Assembly: GCA_041397725.1 (NCBI GenBank) | Contig: JAWKVZ010000002.1 | Coordinates: 186,001 to 250,000 of the forward strand | DNA: 64,000 nucleotides | Direction of reading: 5' to 3' | Source: JAGRKR01 sp041397725 | Lineage (GTDB): Bacteria; Pseudomonadota; Alphaproteobacteria; Rhizobiales; Hyphomicrobiaceae | Shown: in pieces, positions 27,965 to 36,607 of the stretch | Layout: each line of letters opens with the position of its first letter | Position numbering within the stretch: position 1 is the first letter of the stretch | The notes under the pieces: model-generated | The model's database searches: none | Seen by the model: the letters and a program-made list of their open reading frames with translations, nothing else | What the model was told of the DNA's origin: nothing | Position numbers and translations under genes: made by a program

Positions 27965-28918
27965 ATGGCAAAGCGGTTCATCGGCGCGCGGCAGACGACT
28001 GTTGCTTGCGAGATCGAGCTGACTGGTACGGGGGTGCACAGCGGAGTTCCGGTTTCGGTGATCCTGCATCCTGCAGACGCCGGTACCGGGCTCCGTTTTG
28101 TCATCATGAAGGACGGTGAGATCGCGGCCGACATCCCGGCTGAGGTGGCAAACGTCAAGAACCTCACCCTCTGCACGGTCATCGGCGACGACAAGGGGCA
28201 GCTGATCAGCACGGTCGAGCATCTCCTCGCCGCGCTGCGGGGGCTCGCCGTCGACAACTGCATCATCGAGATCGACAGCGCCGAAGTGCCGATCATGGAC
28301 GGCAGCGCCGCTGCTTTCGTCGAGGCCATCGACGACGTCGGCCTTCGCGAGCTGTCCGAGCCCCGCAAATTCATCAAGGTTCTCAAGCCCATCCGGGTCG
28401 AGGATGGCGGCTGCTGGGGTGAGATCGCGCCGCACTCGGGCTTCCATCTGGATGTCGAGATTGATTTCGAGACGCCGCTCATCGGCCGCCAGCGTATGGC
28501 CTTCGAGATGAGCCCCGGCGTTTTCCGTAACGAGCTGGCCCGCGCCCGCACGTTCGGTTTCATGAGAGACGTGGAGCGGCTCTGGGCCGCGGGGCTGGCG
28601 CTCGGCGCCTCGCTCGACAACACGGTGGCCATCGGCGACGATCGCGTGATCAATCCCGAGGGGCTGCGCTACCCGCAGGAGTTCGTTCGGCACAAGATGC
28701 TCGACGCCGTGGGCGATCTGGCTCTGGCCGGCGCTCCGCTGCTCGCGAGCTTCCGCTCCGTGAGGGGTGGGCATCGCCTGAACGCCCGCGTTCTGCAGGC
28801 GCTGCTGGCCGACACGACGGCCTGGACCGAGGTTCATGCGCCGCGGGTCCGTGATGCGGCCCTGGTCGATGTCTCCGTCGGCTCGATGGCTGCGAACTAC
28901 GCAGCCGACCGCACCTGA
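27965..28918 (+). CDS. lpxC: UDP-3-O-acyl-GlcNAc deacetylase LpxC
   Basis: A 317-residue zinc deacetylase catalysing the first committed step of lipid A synthesis. The zinc ligands His86 (TVEHLLAAL), His243 and Asp247 (HKMLDAVGD) are present, with Glu85 as probable base and a later His (GGHRLNA) as partner. N-terminal GTGVHSG and MDGSAAAFVEAI are family signatures. ATG 27965 is preferred over GTG 27959 because it gives MAKRFIGARQTT and sits at a normal distance from GAGGGA. It follows ftsZ after a structured 320-bp gap, so it may have its own control. Confidence 0.96.
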   Translation: MAKRFIGARQTTVACEIELTGTGVHSGVPVSVILHPADAGTGLRFVIMKDGEIAADIPAEVANVKNLTLCTVIGDDKGQLISTVEHLLAALRGLAVDNCIIEIDSAEVPIMDGSAAAFVEAIDDVGLRELSEPRKFIKVLKPIRVEDGGCWGEIAPHSGFHLDVEIDFETPLIGRQRMAFEMSPGVFRNELARARTFGFMRDVERLWAAGLALGASLDNTVAIGDDRVINPEGLRYPQEFVRHKMLDAVGDLALAGAPLLASFRSVRGGHRLNARVLQALLADTTAWTEVHAPRVRDAALVDVSVGSMAANYAADRT

Positions 28919-29267
28919 TCCGAGGGGCGCTCGAGGTTCCGGGTGCTCCCTGGTGCTGCTGAAGCGGCACGGCATTGCTCGCAGGCGGGGATCGCGCGTC
29001 ACTGCGCCACCAACGGGCATCAATCGACCACAATTTCCTGCTTCCGTGCCGAAGCAATGCCGATTGGAATGGAGCAACGTGGCCCCGGCTGCGGCATCGT
29101 GGCCGGGTATGGGGACAGCAGCGGTGATAGCATCCTCTCTGACACGCAACCCAGCGGAACGACTGGAGCATGTTGAAGACGGACGCCGCTCGATTGTGAG
29201 GCACGGCATCCTGTGCTAGCAGGAGGCTTGGTGCGTCGGCTGCGAGTCGCAGGGGGAAGATCGCCAG
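28919..29267 (+). other. Intergenic region lpxC-bamD (349 bp), no gene seen
   Basis: I find no convincing gene; the open frames here lack ribosome sites and recognisable sequence. The region contains a 9-bp inverted repeat, GGCATTGCT at 28971-28979 and AGCAATGCC at 29053-29061, too far apart for a tight hairpin. A CTAGCAGGAGG stretch occurs near 29215. It may hold the bamD promoter, which I cannot assign. Confidence 0.4.
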
Positions 29268-30179
29268 ATGCCAACATCCCGGTCAGGAGCCGAAACGGGC
29301 GCCCTCGCATTGAGGCGCGCGCCCGCGCAGGCCGCTCGGCGTCGCTGGATCGTTGCCGGTTGTCTGGTGCTGGGCCTCGCTGTGACGGGGTGTTCCTCGT
29401 CCAAGACCGTGCAGGCGCTCAATCCCGATCCGCCGGAGAAGATCTACGCGCAGGCCGACTCGCTGCTCACGCGCGGCAAGCACGAGGAAGCCGCGAAGAA
29501 ATTCGAGGACGTCGATCGCGAGCATCCCTATGCGCCGCAGGCCCGGCGGGCCATCGTGATGTCGGCTTACGCCTACTTCAAGGCGGGCAAGTATCCCGAG
29601 GCCGTGGCCGCCGCGCGCCGCTATACGACGATGCACCCCGGTACGAAGGAAGCCGCGCTGGCGCAGTACATCATCGCCAGTGCGTATTTCGACGAGATCC
29701 GCGATCCTCATCGTGACCAGACCGCAACGCGCCGGGCGCTCGTCGAGCTGCGCACGCTGCGCGACCGCTATGCGACCAGCGAGTACGCCAAGAAAGCCGA
29801 CAATCGCATCCGCTACGCTGAGGACGTGCTGGCGGCGTCCGAGATGACGGTCGGCCGCTTCTACCTGAAGAAGGGCAATTATCTCGCTGCCATCAACCGG
29901 TTCAAGGTCGTGATCAGCGAGTATCAGAAGACGCAGCATGTCGAGGAGGCCCTGATGCGCCTCACCGAATGCTATCTGGCACTCGGCATCCGGCCCGAGG
30001 CGCAGAATGCGGCGGCCGTGCTCGGCCACAACTTCCCGAACTCGCGCTGGTACAAGGATGCCTACGCGCTGCTGCAATCCGACGGTTTGGCGCCGCGCGA
30101 GGATTCCGGCTCCTGGTTGAGCCGCGCCTGGCGTAGCACCGTTCGCAGTGTTCCAGGCCTTGGTTTCGGCGCGCAATAG
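29268..30179 (+). CDS. bamD: Outer membrane assembly lipoprotein BamD (ComL)
   Basis: A 303-residue lipoprotein of the BAM complex, which inserts beta-barrel proteins into the outer membrane. An unusually long basic N-region (about 26 residues) precedes the hydrophobic core and lipobox LAVTGC, with lipidated Cys42. The mature protein is built from tetratricopeptide repeats (about 55-275; for example IYAQADSLLTRGKHEEAAKKF and YLKKGNYLAAINRFK). BamD is one of the two essential BAM subunits in E. coli. The ATG at 29268 is preceded by AGGGGGAAG. It lies between lpxC and the DUF962 gene. Confidence 0.93.
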   Translation: MPTSRSGAETGALALRRAPAQAARRRWIVAGCLVLGLAVTGCSSSKTVQALNPDPPEKIYAQADSLLTRGKHEEAAKKFEDVDREHPYAPQARRAIVMSAYAYFKAGKYPEAVAAARRYTTMHPGTKEAALAQYIIASAYFDEIRDPHRDQTATRRALVELRTLRDRYATSEYAKKADNRIRYAEDVLAASEMTVGRFYLKKGNYLAAINRFKVVISEYQKTQHVEEALMRLTECYLALGIRPEAQNAAAVLGHNFPNSRWYKDAYALLQSDGLAPREDSGSWLSRAWRSTVRSVPGLGFGAQ

Positions 30180-30251
30180 GGACGTCGCAGCGTGCGCGCC
30201 TGTGCGTGCGCAGGCTGTGTGCGTGCGCGGTCTTGCGCCGAGGGCACGGGC

Positions 30252-30737
30252 ATGATGGCGGAAGCAGGTGCTCCCACGCGCCGGATCGACAGATTGCTCG
30301 CAGACTACGATCGCCATCATGCGAGCCCGGTCAACCGGGTGCTGCAATGCCTGGCCGTGCCGCTGATCTGCTGGGCGGTTCTGGCTTTCCTGGCGAGCCT
30401 GCCGTTGCCGGTGCGGATCGTGCCGGGTCTCGACCTCGCGGGCATCGCGGCCGTTCTCCTGGTCATCGGCATTCTCGTGCTGTCGCGACCGCTGGCGATC
30501 TCGGCCGCGGCCGTTGTCGTTCTGCTCCTGCTGATCGCCGCGGCCTATCGCGCCTGGGGCAGCCTGCCGCTCTGGCAGATGGCGATCGTCGTGCTCGCCG
30601 GCGGCTGGCTGCTGCGATTCATCGGCTACGCGTTCGAGGCGCAACGCCCGACGGTCGCCCGGCAGCTCCTCTATGTTCCGATCGGTCTTGCCCGTATGCT
30701 CGCCTGGATCCATGGCCTCATCGGCGTACGCCACTGA
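30252..30737 (+). CDS. DUF962 / Mpo1-like membrane protein
   Basis: A 161-residue protein with four hydrophobic segments (about 33-50, 60-78, 82-100, 108-125). The N-terminus RLLADYDRHHASPVNRVLQ and the C-terminal FEAQRPTVARQLLY fit DUF962 (YGL010w) proteins. The yeast member Mpo1 is an iron-dependent dioxygenase acting on 2-hydroxy fatty acids. The first His motif is present (His22-His23), but the position usually occupied by His in the second G-H-x-x-x-E motif is Tyr126 (IGYAFEAQRP). Catalysis is therefore uncertain. The ATG at 30252 is chosen; ATG 30255 is equivalent. It sits between bamD and ligA, where recN is usually found. Confidence 0.68.
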   Translation: MMAEAGAPTRRIDRLLADYDRHHASPVNRVLQCLAVPLICWAVLAFLASLPLPVRIVPGLDLAGIAAVLLVIGILVLSRPLAISAAAVVVLLLLIAAAYRAWGSLPLWQMAIVVLAGGWLLRFIGYAFEAQRPTVARQLLYVPIGLARMLAWIHGLIGVRH

Positions 30738-30791
30738 CCCTGACGTCGGGCAGTGTCGCGTACCTCGCAGGATCGAGGCCGCAGAATTGGG

Positions 30792-32930
30792 ATGAAGAGC
30801 GTGGCGAGGAAGGCGACGGCGGAGACGGGCAGGTCCGTTGAGCACTTGACTGCCGAGGAAGCGGCCCGCGAGCTCGAACGCCTGGCGCAAGAGATCGCAC
30901 GGCACGACGAGGCCTATTACACGCATGATGCGCCGGTCGTCTCGGATGCCGAGTACGACGAGCTGCGCATGCGCAACGCCGCCATCGAGGCGCGCTTCCC
31001 CGACCTCGTGCGTGCCGACAGCCCGTCGCTTCGCGTCGGCGCCGCGCCGTCGGATACCTTCGCCAAGATCCGGCACGGTGTGCCGATGCTCTCGCTCGGC
31101 AACGCCTTCGACGACGAGGACCTGAGCGATTTCGTAGCCCGCGTGCGGCGCTTCCTCGGTCTGGCCGAGGAAGCGCCGCTGGCGCTCACGGCCGAGCCGA
31201 AGATCGACGGTCTCTCCATCTCCTTGACCTACGAGGGGGGGCGCCTCGTACAGGGAGCCACCCGGGGCGACGGCATCGAGGGCGAGAACGTCACGGCCAA
31301 CGTGCAGACCGTCGCCGGCATTCCTCATCGTCTCAAGGGGAACGACGTGCCAGCGCGCATCGAGGTGCGCGGCGAGATCTTCATGAGCCACGCGGATTTC
31401 GCCACGCTGAATGCCGCGCAGAGCACGGCCGGTCTCAAGGTTTTCGCCAATCCGCGCAACGCGGCGGCCGGCTCGCTGCGTCAGCTCGACCCCAAGGTCA
31501 CGGCGGCGCGACCGCTCCGCTTCTTCGCTTATGCCTGGGGCGAGGCCGAGCAGTTGCCGGCGCGCACGCAGCACGGTGTCATCGCGGCCTTCGCCCGCTG
31601 GGGGCTGCCGACCAATCCGGACATGCGCGTGTGTCACGCCGCCGAGGAACTGCTTGCCTACTATCGCGATATGAGCGCGAGGCGTGCCGGTCTCGGCTAC
31701 GACATCGACGGCGTCGTCTACAAGGTCGATGCGCTCGATCTCCAGGCGCGGCTCGGCTTCGTCTCGCGGGCGCCGCGCTGGGCCATCGCGCACAAGTTTC
31801 CGGCCGAGCAGGCCATGACCGTGCTCAACGGCATCGACATCCAGGTCGGCCGCACCGGTGCGTTGACGCCGGTCGCACGGCTAGAGCCCGTCACCGTCGG
31901 CGGTGTCGTCGTCACCAACGCCACGCTGCACAACGAGGATGAGATCGCCCGCAAGGACGTGCGCATCGGCGATACGGTGGTGGTGCAGCGCGCCGGCGAC
32001 GTCATTCCGCAGATCGCCCGCGTCGTCCTAGAACGGCGGCCGGCGGGCGCGGAGCCCTACGCCTTCCCGACGCTCTGCCCGGCCTGCGGCAGCCATGCCG
32101 TGCGCGAGATGGACGAGAAGACCGGCAAGGTCGATGCCGTGCGCCGCTGCACCGGCGGCCTCGTCTGCCCTGCGCAACGCGTCGAGCGGCTGCGCCATTT
32201 CGTGTCCCGCAACGCCTTCGACATCGAAGGGCTGGGGGAGAAACACATCCGCGCCTTCTACGACGAGGGCATGATCCAGTTTCCGCAGGACATTTTCCGG
32301 CTCGAGGCACAGGACGGCCAAGGTCGGCCGAAGCTGGCCGACCGCGAGGGCTGGGGCGAGCAGTCGGCACGCAAGCTCTTCGCCGCCATCGCGGCGCGAC
32401 GCTCGATCGGCCTCGATCGCTTCATTTTCGCGCTCGGCATCCGCCACGTCGGCGAGACGACGGCCAAGCTGCTCGCCCGCTCCTATGGCAGCATCGATGC
32501 GTTCCGCCTGGCCATGGTGGCGTGCTCGGCCGGGAAGGAGAGCGAGGCCTACGCCGAGTTGGACAACATCGAGGGCATCGGCGAGACGGTGGCCGAGGCA
32601 ATCTGCGAATTTTTTGCCGAGCCGCACAACGTGGCAGTCGTCGACGAGCTGCTCGCGGAGGTCTCGGTGAGCTCCCTCGAGGCCGTAGCGACGTCCTCGC
32701 CGGTGGCCGGCAAGACGGTGGTGTTCACCGGCACGCTCGAGCGTATGACGCGCCAGGAGGCGAAAGCGCAGGCCGAGCGGCTCGGCGCCAAGGTGGCGGG
32801 ATCGGTCTCGAAGAAGACGGACTACGTGGTGGCGGGGGCGGATGCCGGCTCGAAGCTCGCCAAGGCGCGTGAACTCGGCGTCGGCGTGCTCAGCGAGGAC
32901 GAGTGGCTGGCGCTCGTGGGAGGGGCGTGA
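30792..32930 (+). CDS. ligA: NAD-dependent DNA ligase LigA
   Basis: A 712-residue ligase that seals nicks in replication and repair using NAD+. The adenylated lysine is Lys137 in EPKIDG. An Ia domain (about 15-80), the nucleotidyltransferase and OB domains, a four-Cys zinc finger (CPAC and CTGGLVC), HhH repeats and a C-terminal BRCT domain (about 635-712, KTVVFTGTLERMTRQEA) follow in the normal order. ATG 30792 gives a short basic leader before the conserved start. The gene ends 9 bp before the convergent spermidine-synthase-like gene. Confidence 0.96.
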   Translation: MKSVARKATAETGRSVEHLTAEEAARELERLAQEIARHDEAYYTHDAPVVSDAEYDELRMRNAAIEARFPDLVRADSPSLRVGAAPSDTFAKIRHGVPMLSLGNAFDDEDLSDFVARVRRFLGLAEEAPLALTAEPKIDGLSISLTYEGGRLVQGATRGDGIEGENVTANVQTVAGIPHRLKGNDVPARIEVRGEIFMSHADFATLNAAQSTAGLKVFANPRNAAAGSLRQLDPKVTAARPLRFFAYAWGEAEQLPARTQHGVIAAFARWGLPTNPDMRVCHAAEELLAYYRDMSARRAGLGYDIDGVVYKVDALDLQARLGFVSRAPRWAIAHKFPAEQAMTVLNGIDIQVGRTGALTPVARLEPVTVGGVVVTNATLHNEDEIARKDVRIGDTVVVQRAGDVIPQIARVVLERRPAGAEPYAFPTLCPACGSHAVREMDEKTGKVDAVRRCTGGLVCPAQRVERLRHFVSRNAFDIEGLGEKHIRAFYDEGMIQFPQDIFRLEAQDGQGRPKLADREGWGEQSARKLFAAIAARRSIGLDRFIFALGIRHVGETTAKLLARSYGSIDAFRLAMVACSAGKESEAYAELDNIEGIGETVAEAICEFFAEPHNVAVVDELLAEVSVSSLEAVATSSPVAGKTVVFTGTLERMTRQEAKAQAERLGAKVAGSVSKKTDYVVAGADAGSKLAKARELGVGVLSEDEWLALVGGA

Positions 32931-32939
32931 CCGCCCGTC

Positions 32940-35192
32940 TCAGCCGCGGCCCGGCGTGCCCTGCCCGAGCTTGAGACGGAAACGGCGGATGAGCGGCCGG
33001 ACGATGTCGGAATGGTCGTCCGTCCAGGGTGCCGTGGTGGGCGGACCGAGCCGCCGGGCGCCCGGCAGCGTCATGGCGCGTTTCAGCGCGGCTGCATTTC
33101 GCGACAGCAGCACGACCTGAGACGGCAGCGCGCCGCCGCCGCCCTCGCCCTGCGCATAGACGCCGCCGAAGCCGTCGAGCTGCGCCAATCCGGCCTCGAC
33201 GATCGGTGGCAGGTCGAGGTTCTGATTTGACAGATGCAGGGCGACGATGCCGTCGGGAGTGATCCTGTCGGCGTAGAGTTTCAGCGCCTCCACGGTCAAG
33301 AGGTGCACGGGGATGGCGTCCGACGAGAAGGCGTCGATCATCAGATAGTCGAAGCTCGCGCGGTTTTCCCGTGCGAGCGTCAGCCGGGCATCGCCGAGCA
33401 CGATGTCGGGGGCGGAGAGGCAACTCGCGAGATAGCTGAACAGGCGTGGCGTGGTGGCGATGTGCGCCACGGCCGGATCGATCTCGAAGAAGCGCCAGCG
33501 GTCGCCGGGTTGCGAATAGCAGGCCATGGCGCCGGTGCCGAGCCCGACGATGCCGATGCGCAAGGGCTGACGCGCGCCACCCGCGATCTCCCGCGCCAGC
33601 GCCAGCCCGCGCGCCAGCGGGCCCTTGGGATGATAGTAGGCGAGGGGCAGCGGCCGGGCGCCGGAACCCGGCGGCATGCGCATGAGTTGCAGGCCGTGCA
33701 CGGTGGTGCCGTGGTAGAGCACGTGGATCGTACCGCCGGGCGAGGCCACGACACGATGCGTGCCGAAGAAGTTCCGCACGACATGCAGGGGCTGGTTGCG
33801 TTCCGGCAGCAGGACGACCGCCAGGACCAGTGCGGCCGCCGCGCCGAGACGCACCGCCGGCCAGCGCCATGCCAGCGCCAGCGTGGCGGCAAGCAGGGCG
33901 ACGGCGAGCAGTCTGTGATCGGGCGACCAGACGCCCGGGTGTTTTGAAATCCCCAAGGCTGCGAGCTTCAGCACGATGGTCGCCGCTGCGACAAAGGCGA
34001 CCACGGCGAGCATACGCCGCCGCCCGGTCAGGCCGGCGCCGATGCCCGTCGCGATGGCGAGCAGCAGCGGGAACTCGAACACGTTGGTGAAGAGCAGCGG
34101 CGCCAGCAGCGCCGAGAACAAGCCGCCGAGCACGCCGCCAGCGGACATCCAGAGATAGAATTCGGTCAGCCGCCGCGGTGCGGGCCGATGCTCGTAGAGC
34201 AGCCGGTGACAGACGAGGGCGGACGCCACGAAGGCGAGCAGGCCGGCGACGGCCGCGAGGGCCCAGCTCAGGCTCCCCGTCCACTCCATGGCGAAGAAGG
34301 TCATGGCGACGAGCAGGGGTTGCAGCCCCTGGACCAGCGGGCGGGGCGGCAGCGGCCGCTCGCGGAAGACGGCGATGAACGTCGCAAGGTAGAGGGCGAG
34401 CGGGACGACCCAGAGCAGTGGCGCGGAGGCGAGGTCCGTCGTGATGAAGGTGGTGAAGGCGACCAGCAGCGCCGAGGGGACGAGGGAAAGCCCGAGCCAG
34501 GTCGCGCGCTCGCGCCAGCGCGGCGTGCGCTCGCCGACCTCGTCCGCGCCCGCGGTTGGCTGCGGCGGCGCGGCATGGCCGTGACGGGCGGCGATCGCGC
34601 CGCACAGCACGATCAGCCCGACGAGCAGCAGGAAGCCGGACGTAAAGGCGCGGCTCTGCTGGTGAAGCGGCAGGAACGGCTCGATCACCAGGGGATAGGC
34701 GATCAACGCCCCGAGGCTGCCGGCATTGCTCGCTGCGTAGAGAAAATAGGGGTCGGCGCTGGCGGCGTGGCCGAGCCGTGCGAACCACGCCTGCAGCAAC
34801 GGCGCATTGCCGGCGAGCGCGAAGAAGGGCAGCCCGACGCCGAGCACGAGCGCACCGACCAGCCATGGCACCGCGCCCTCCGCCGGGGGCGGGCCGAGCG
34901 TCGCCGGCAGGCCGACCGGCAGCGCCACGAATGCGCAGATCAGGACGCCAACATGCAGGCCGGCCGACAGGCCCGTGCTGCGCAGCGAGCCGAGCAGGTG
35001 GGAGTAGGCGTAGCCGGCCAGCAGGAGGGCCTGAAAGACGCACATCGACACCGCCCACACGGCCGGTGCGCCGCCGAGCCTGGGCAGCACCAGCTTGGCG
35101 AACATCGGCTGCACGGCGAACAGCAGGAAGGCGCTCGTCAGGATGGACGTTGCGAAGATGGCGAGCCCCAGGCGCTTTACGACTGCTTCCAT
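32940..35192 (-). CDS. Membrane protein fused to a spermidine-synthase-like domain
   Basis: A 750-residue fusion. Residues 1 to about 490 hold 12-14 membrane helices of the MFS-like/spermidine-synthase-associated type. The C-terminal third (about 500-750) is a Rossmann aminopropyltransferase-like domain with GIVGLGTGAMACY, FFEIDP and DYLMIDAFSSDAIPVHLLT. This architecture is known as fused MFS/spermidine synthase. Its reaction is unproven: the family may transfer aminopropyl groups or act as a methyltransferase-like enzyme at the membrane. No speD or speE partner is nearby. The start at 35192 begins with MEAVVKRLG followed by the first helix. Confidence 0.82.
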   Translation of the reverse strand: MEAVVKRLGLAIFATSILTSAFLLFAVQPMFAKLVLPRLGGAPAVWAVSMCVFQALLLAGYAYSHLLGSLRSTGLSAGLHVGVLICAFVALPVGLPATLGPPPAEGAVPWLVGALVLGVGLPFFALAGNAPLLQAWFARLGHAASADPYFLYAASNAGSLGALIAYPLVIEPFLPLHQQSRAFTSGFLLLVGLIVLCGAIAARHGHAAPPQPTAGADEVGERTPRWRERATWLGLSLVPSALLVAFTTFITTDLASAPLLWVVPLALYLATFIAVFRERPLPPRPLVQGLQPLLVAMTFFAMEWTGSLSWALAAVAGLLAFVASALVCHRLLYEHRPAPRRLTEFYLWMSAGGVLGGLFSALLAPLLFTNVFEFPLLLAIATGIGAGLTGRRRMLAVVAFVAAATIVLKLAALGISKHPGVWSPDHRLLAVALLAATLALAWRWPAVRLGAAAALVLAVVLLPERNQPLHVVRNFFGTHRVVASPGGTIHVLYHGTTVHGLQLMRMPPGSGARPLPLAYYHPKGPLARGLALAREIAGGARQPLRIGIVGLGTGAMACYSQPGDRWRFFEIDPAVAHIATTPRLFSYLASCLSAPDIVLGDARLTLARENRASFDYLMIDAFSSDAIPVHLLTVEALKLYADRITPDGIVALHLSNQNLDLPPIVEAGLAQLDGFGGVYAQGEGGGGALPSQVVLLSRNAAALKRAMTLPGARRLGPPTTAPWTDDHSDIVRPLIRRFRLKLGQGTPGRG

Positions 35193-35267
35193 AGGCCACC
35201 CGCCGGGTCATCATCACAAGTTCTGTCCCGCGGGTCCGATCGCATGCGGACCCTGGACTCTGCCAGG

Positions 35268-36236
35268 TCAGTAGCCGCGGTCGCGGTCGACAAGCTCCTT
35301 GAGTGGCTGGCCCTCGAGGAAGCGCGCGACGTTCTCGGCGAGCAGTGCGCCGACCATGCCGTCACGGTCGGGATGCAGGCCGCCGATGTGAGGCAGAACG
35401 GTGATGCCGGGCGTTCCCCAGAAGGCATGGTCGGAGGGCAGCGGCTCGGTGCGGAAGACGTCGAGGACGGCGCCCTTGATGACCTTGTCCGTGACCGCTG
35501 CGACGAGGTCGGCATCGACGATCAGCTCGCCACGTCCGAAATTGATCAGGACGGCGTCCGGGCGCATGCGGGCGAGACGCTCGCGGTTCATCAGGTCGCG
35601 CGTCGCCGGCGTCAGCGGCAGCAGCAGCACGACGAAGTGGGCCTCGCCGAGCAGGCGGTCGATCTGCGAGGGGGGAACCACGAGATCGACGTGTGGCACG
35701 GCCTCGGGCTGGCGCTTGCTGCCGACGACCCGCATCTCGAGGGCCGCCGCCTTGCGCGCGAGCTCGCGGCCGATGGCGCCGAGTCCGAGGATGGCCAGCG
35801 TCTTGCCGGCCAGCGTCTGCGAGACGCGCCGGGTCCAGGTGTGCTGGCGCTGGTCCAGGCTCGCGGCCATGTACGGCTTGGTCAGATGGAAAAGCGCGCC
35901 GAGGATGTTCTCCGGCATCTGCACGCGATGTGTGCCCCGCGCCGCGACGAGCGGCAGATCGGGCCGCAGGTCCGGCCGCTTCAGCCAGCCGTCGACGCCG
36001 ACGGTGAGGGCCTGCACCCAGCGAAGTCGCGGCATCTCGGCGAGCATGCCTTGCGGCGGGCTCATGGCGAGCAGGATCTCCGCGCGGGCGAGCTGATCGG
36101 GCGATGGCCGCACATCGGGGGCGACGACAGCCACCTCGACGGCATCGCTGACGCCGGCGCTCTGCAACGCCTCGAGGTAGGGCTCGGGGCGCGCATGCAT
36201 CAGGATCAGCAGCGGGCGGTTCGAAGCGAGGGCCAT
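35268..36236 (-). CDS. D-2-hydroxyacid dehydrogenase
   Basis: A 322-residue NAD(P)-dependent dehydrogenase of the D-isomer family, interconverting 2-oxoacids and D-2-hydroxyacids. The Rossmann motif GLGAIGREL is at 151-159. Catalytic Arg235 (NFGRGEL), Glu264 (FRTEPL) and His283 (LPHIGG) are all present, so it should be active. Substrate (glyoxylate, hydroxypyruvate or other) cannot be set. The start at 36236 (MALASNRPLL) leaves a normal N-terminal length; a longer frame reaches into a GC-rich spacer without family residues. It lies 75 bp downstream of the start of the fused spermidine-synthase gene on the same strand. Confidence 0.88.
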   Translation of the reverse strand: MALASNRPLLILMHARPEPYLEALQSAGVSDAVEVAVVAPDVRPSPDQLARAEILLAMSPPQGMLAEMPRLRWVQALTVGVDGWLKRPDLRPDLPLVAARGTHRVQMPENILGALFHLTKPYMAASLDQRQHTWTRRVSQTLAGKTLAILGLGAIGRELARKAAALEMRVVGSKRQPEAVPHVDLVVPPSQIDRLLGEAHFVVLLLPLTPATRDLMNRERLARMRPDAVLINFGRGELIVDADLVAAVTDKVIKGAVLDVFRTEPLPSDHAFWGTPGITVLPHIGGLHPDRDGMVGALLAENVARFLEGQPLKELVDRDRGY

Positions 36237-36607
36237 GGTGTGCTCTGAAACTCGGTTGTGGCGGGGCGGGTGGCGTGCAGGACGCAACCGGCGGGTCGGC
36301 GGCGAGTATAGACCAGAGCCGGCCACGGTCCACTTCCACGTCGGTCGCCCCTGCCCGTCACCGGGATCAGGGCCGCCACCACTCCCCTCGCACTTTGCGT
36401 CCCCGGACGGCGCGCCGGCAGGCGCGGCGATCCCCGGGCTTCACCTCTCGCGGATGCGCGGTGTTGCCACAAGGAAAGACCTCGGCTCTCCGCACCGTCG
36501 CTCACACAAGCCCGCTGCGGCCGGGGATGCAGAAGGACGGGGTGGGGGTACACAACCCGGTACGTGAGGTCGACGCCTGGCGCATCCTGCAGGAGAGGGA
36601 GCCGCGC
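36237..36607 (-). other. Intergenic region (371 bp), no gene seen
   Basis: Between the start of the hydroxyacid dehydrogenase and the stop of the ClC gene, both on the minus strand. Open frames occur only because of high GC content and match no family. No tRNA-like cloverleaf, intrinsic terminator or repeat was seen. It should contain the dehydrogenase promoter, but no convincing hexamers were found. Confidence 0.4.

Noticed and set aside
28943..29176. Small gene between lpxC and bamD
   Set aside because: No start signal or recognisable sequence; I treat the gap as noncoding.
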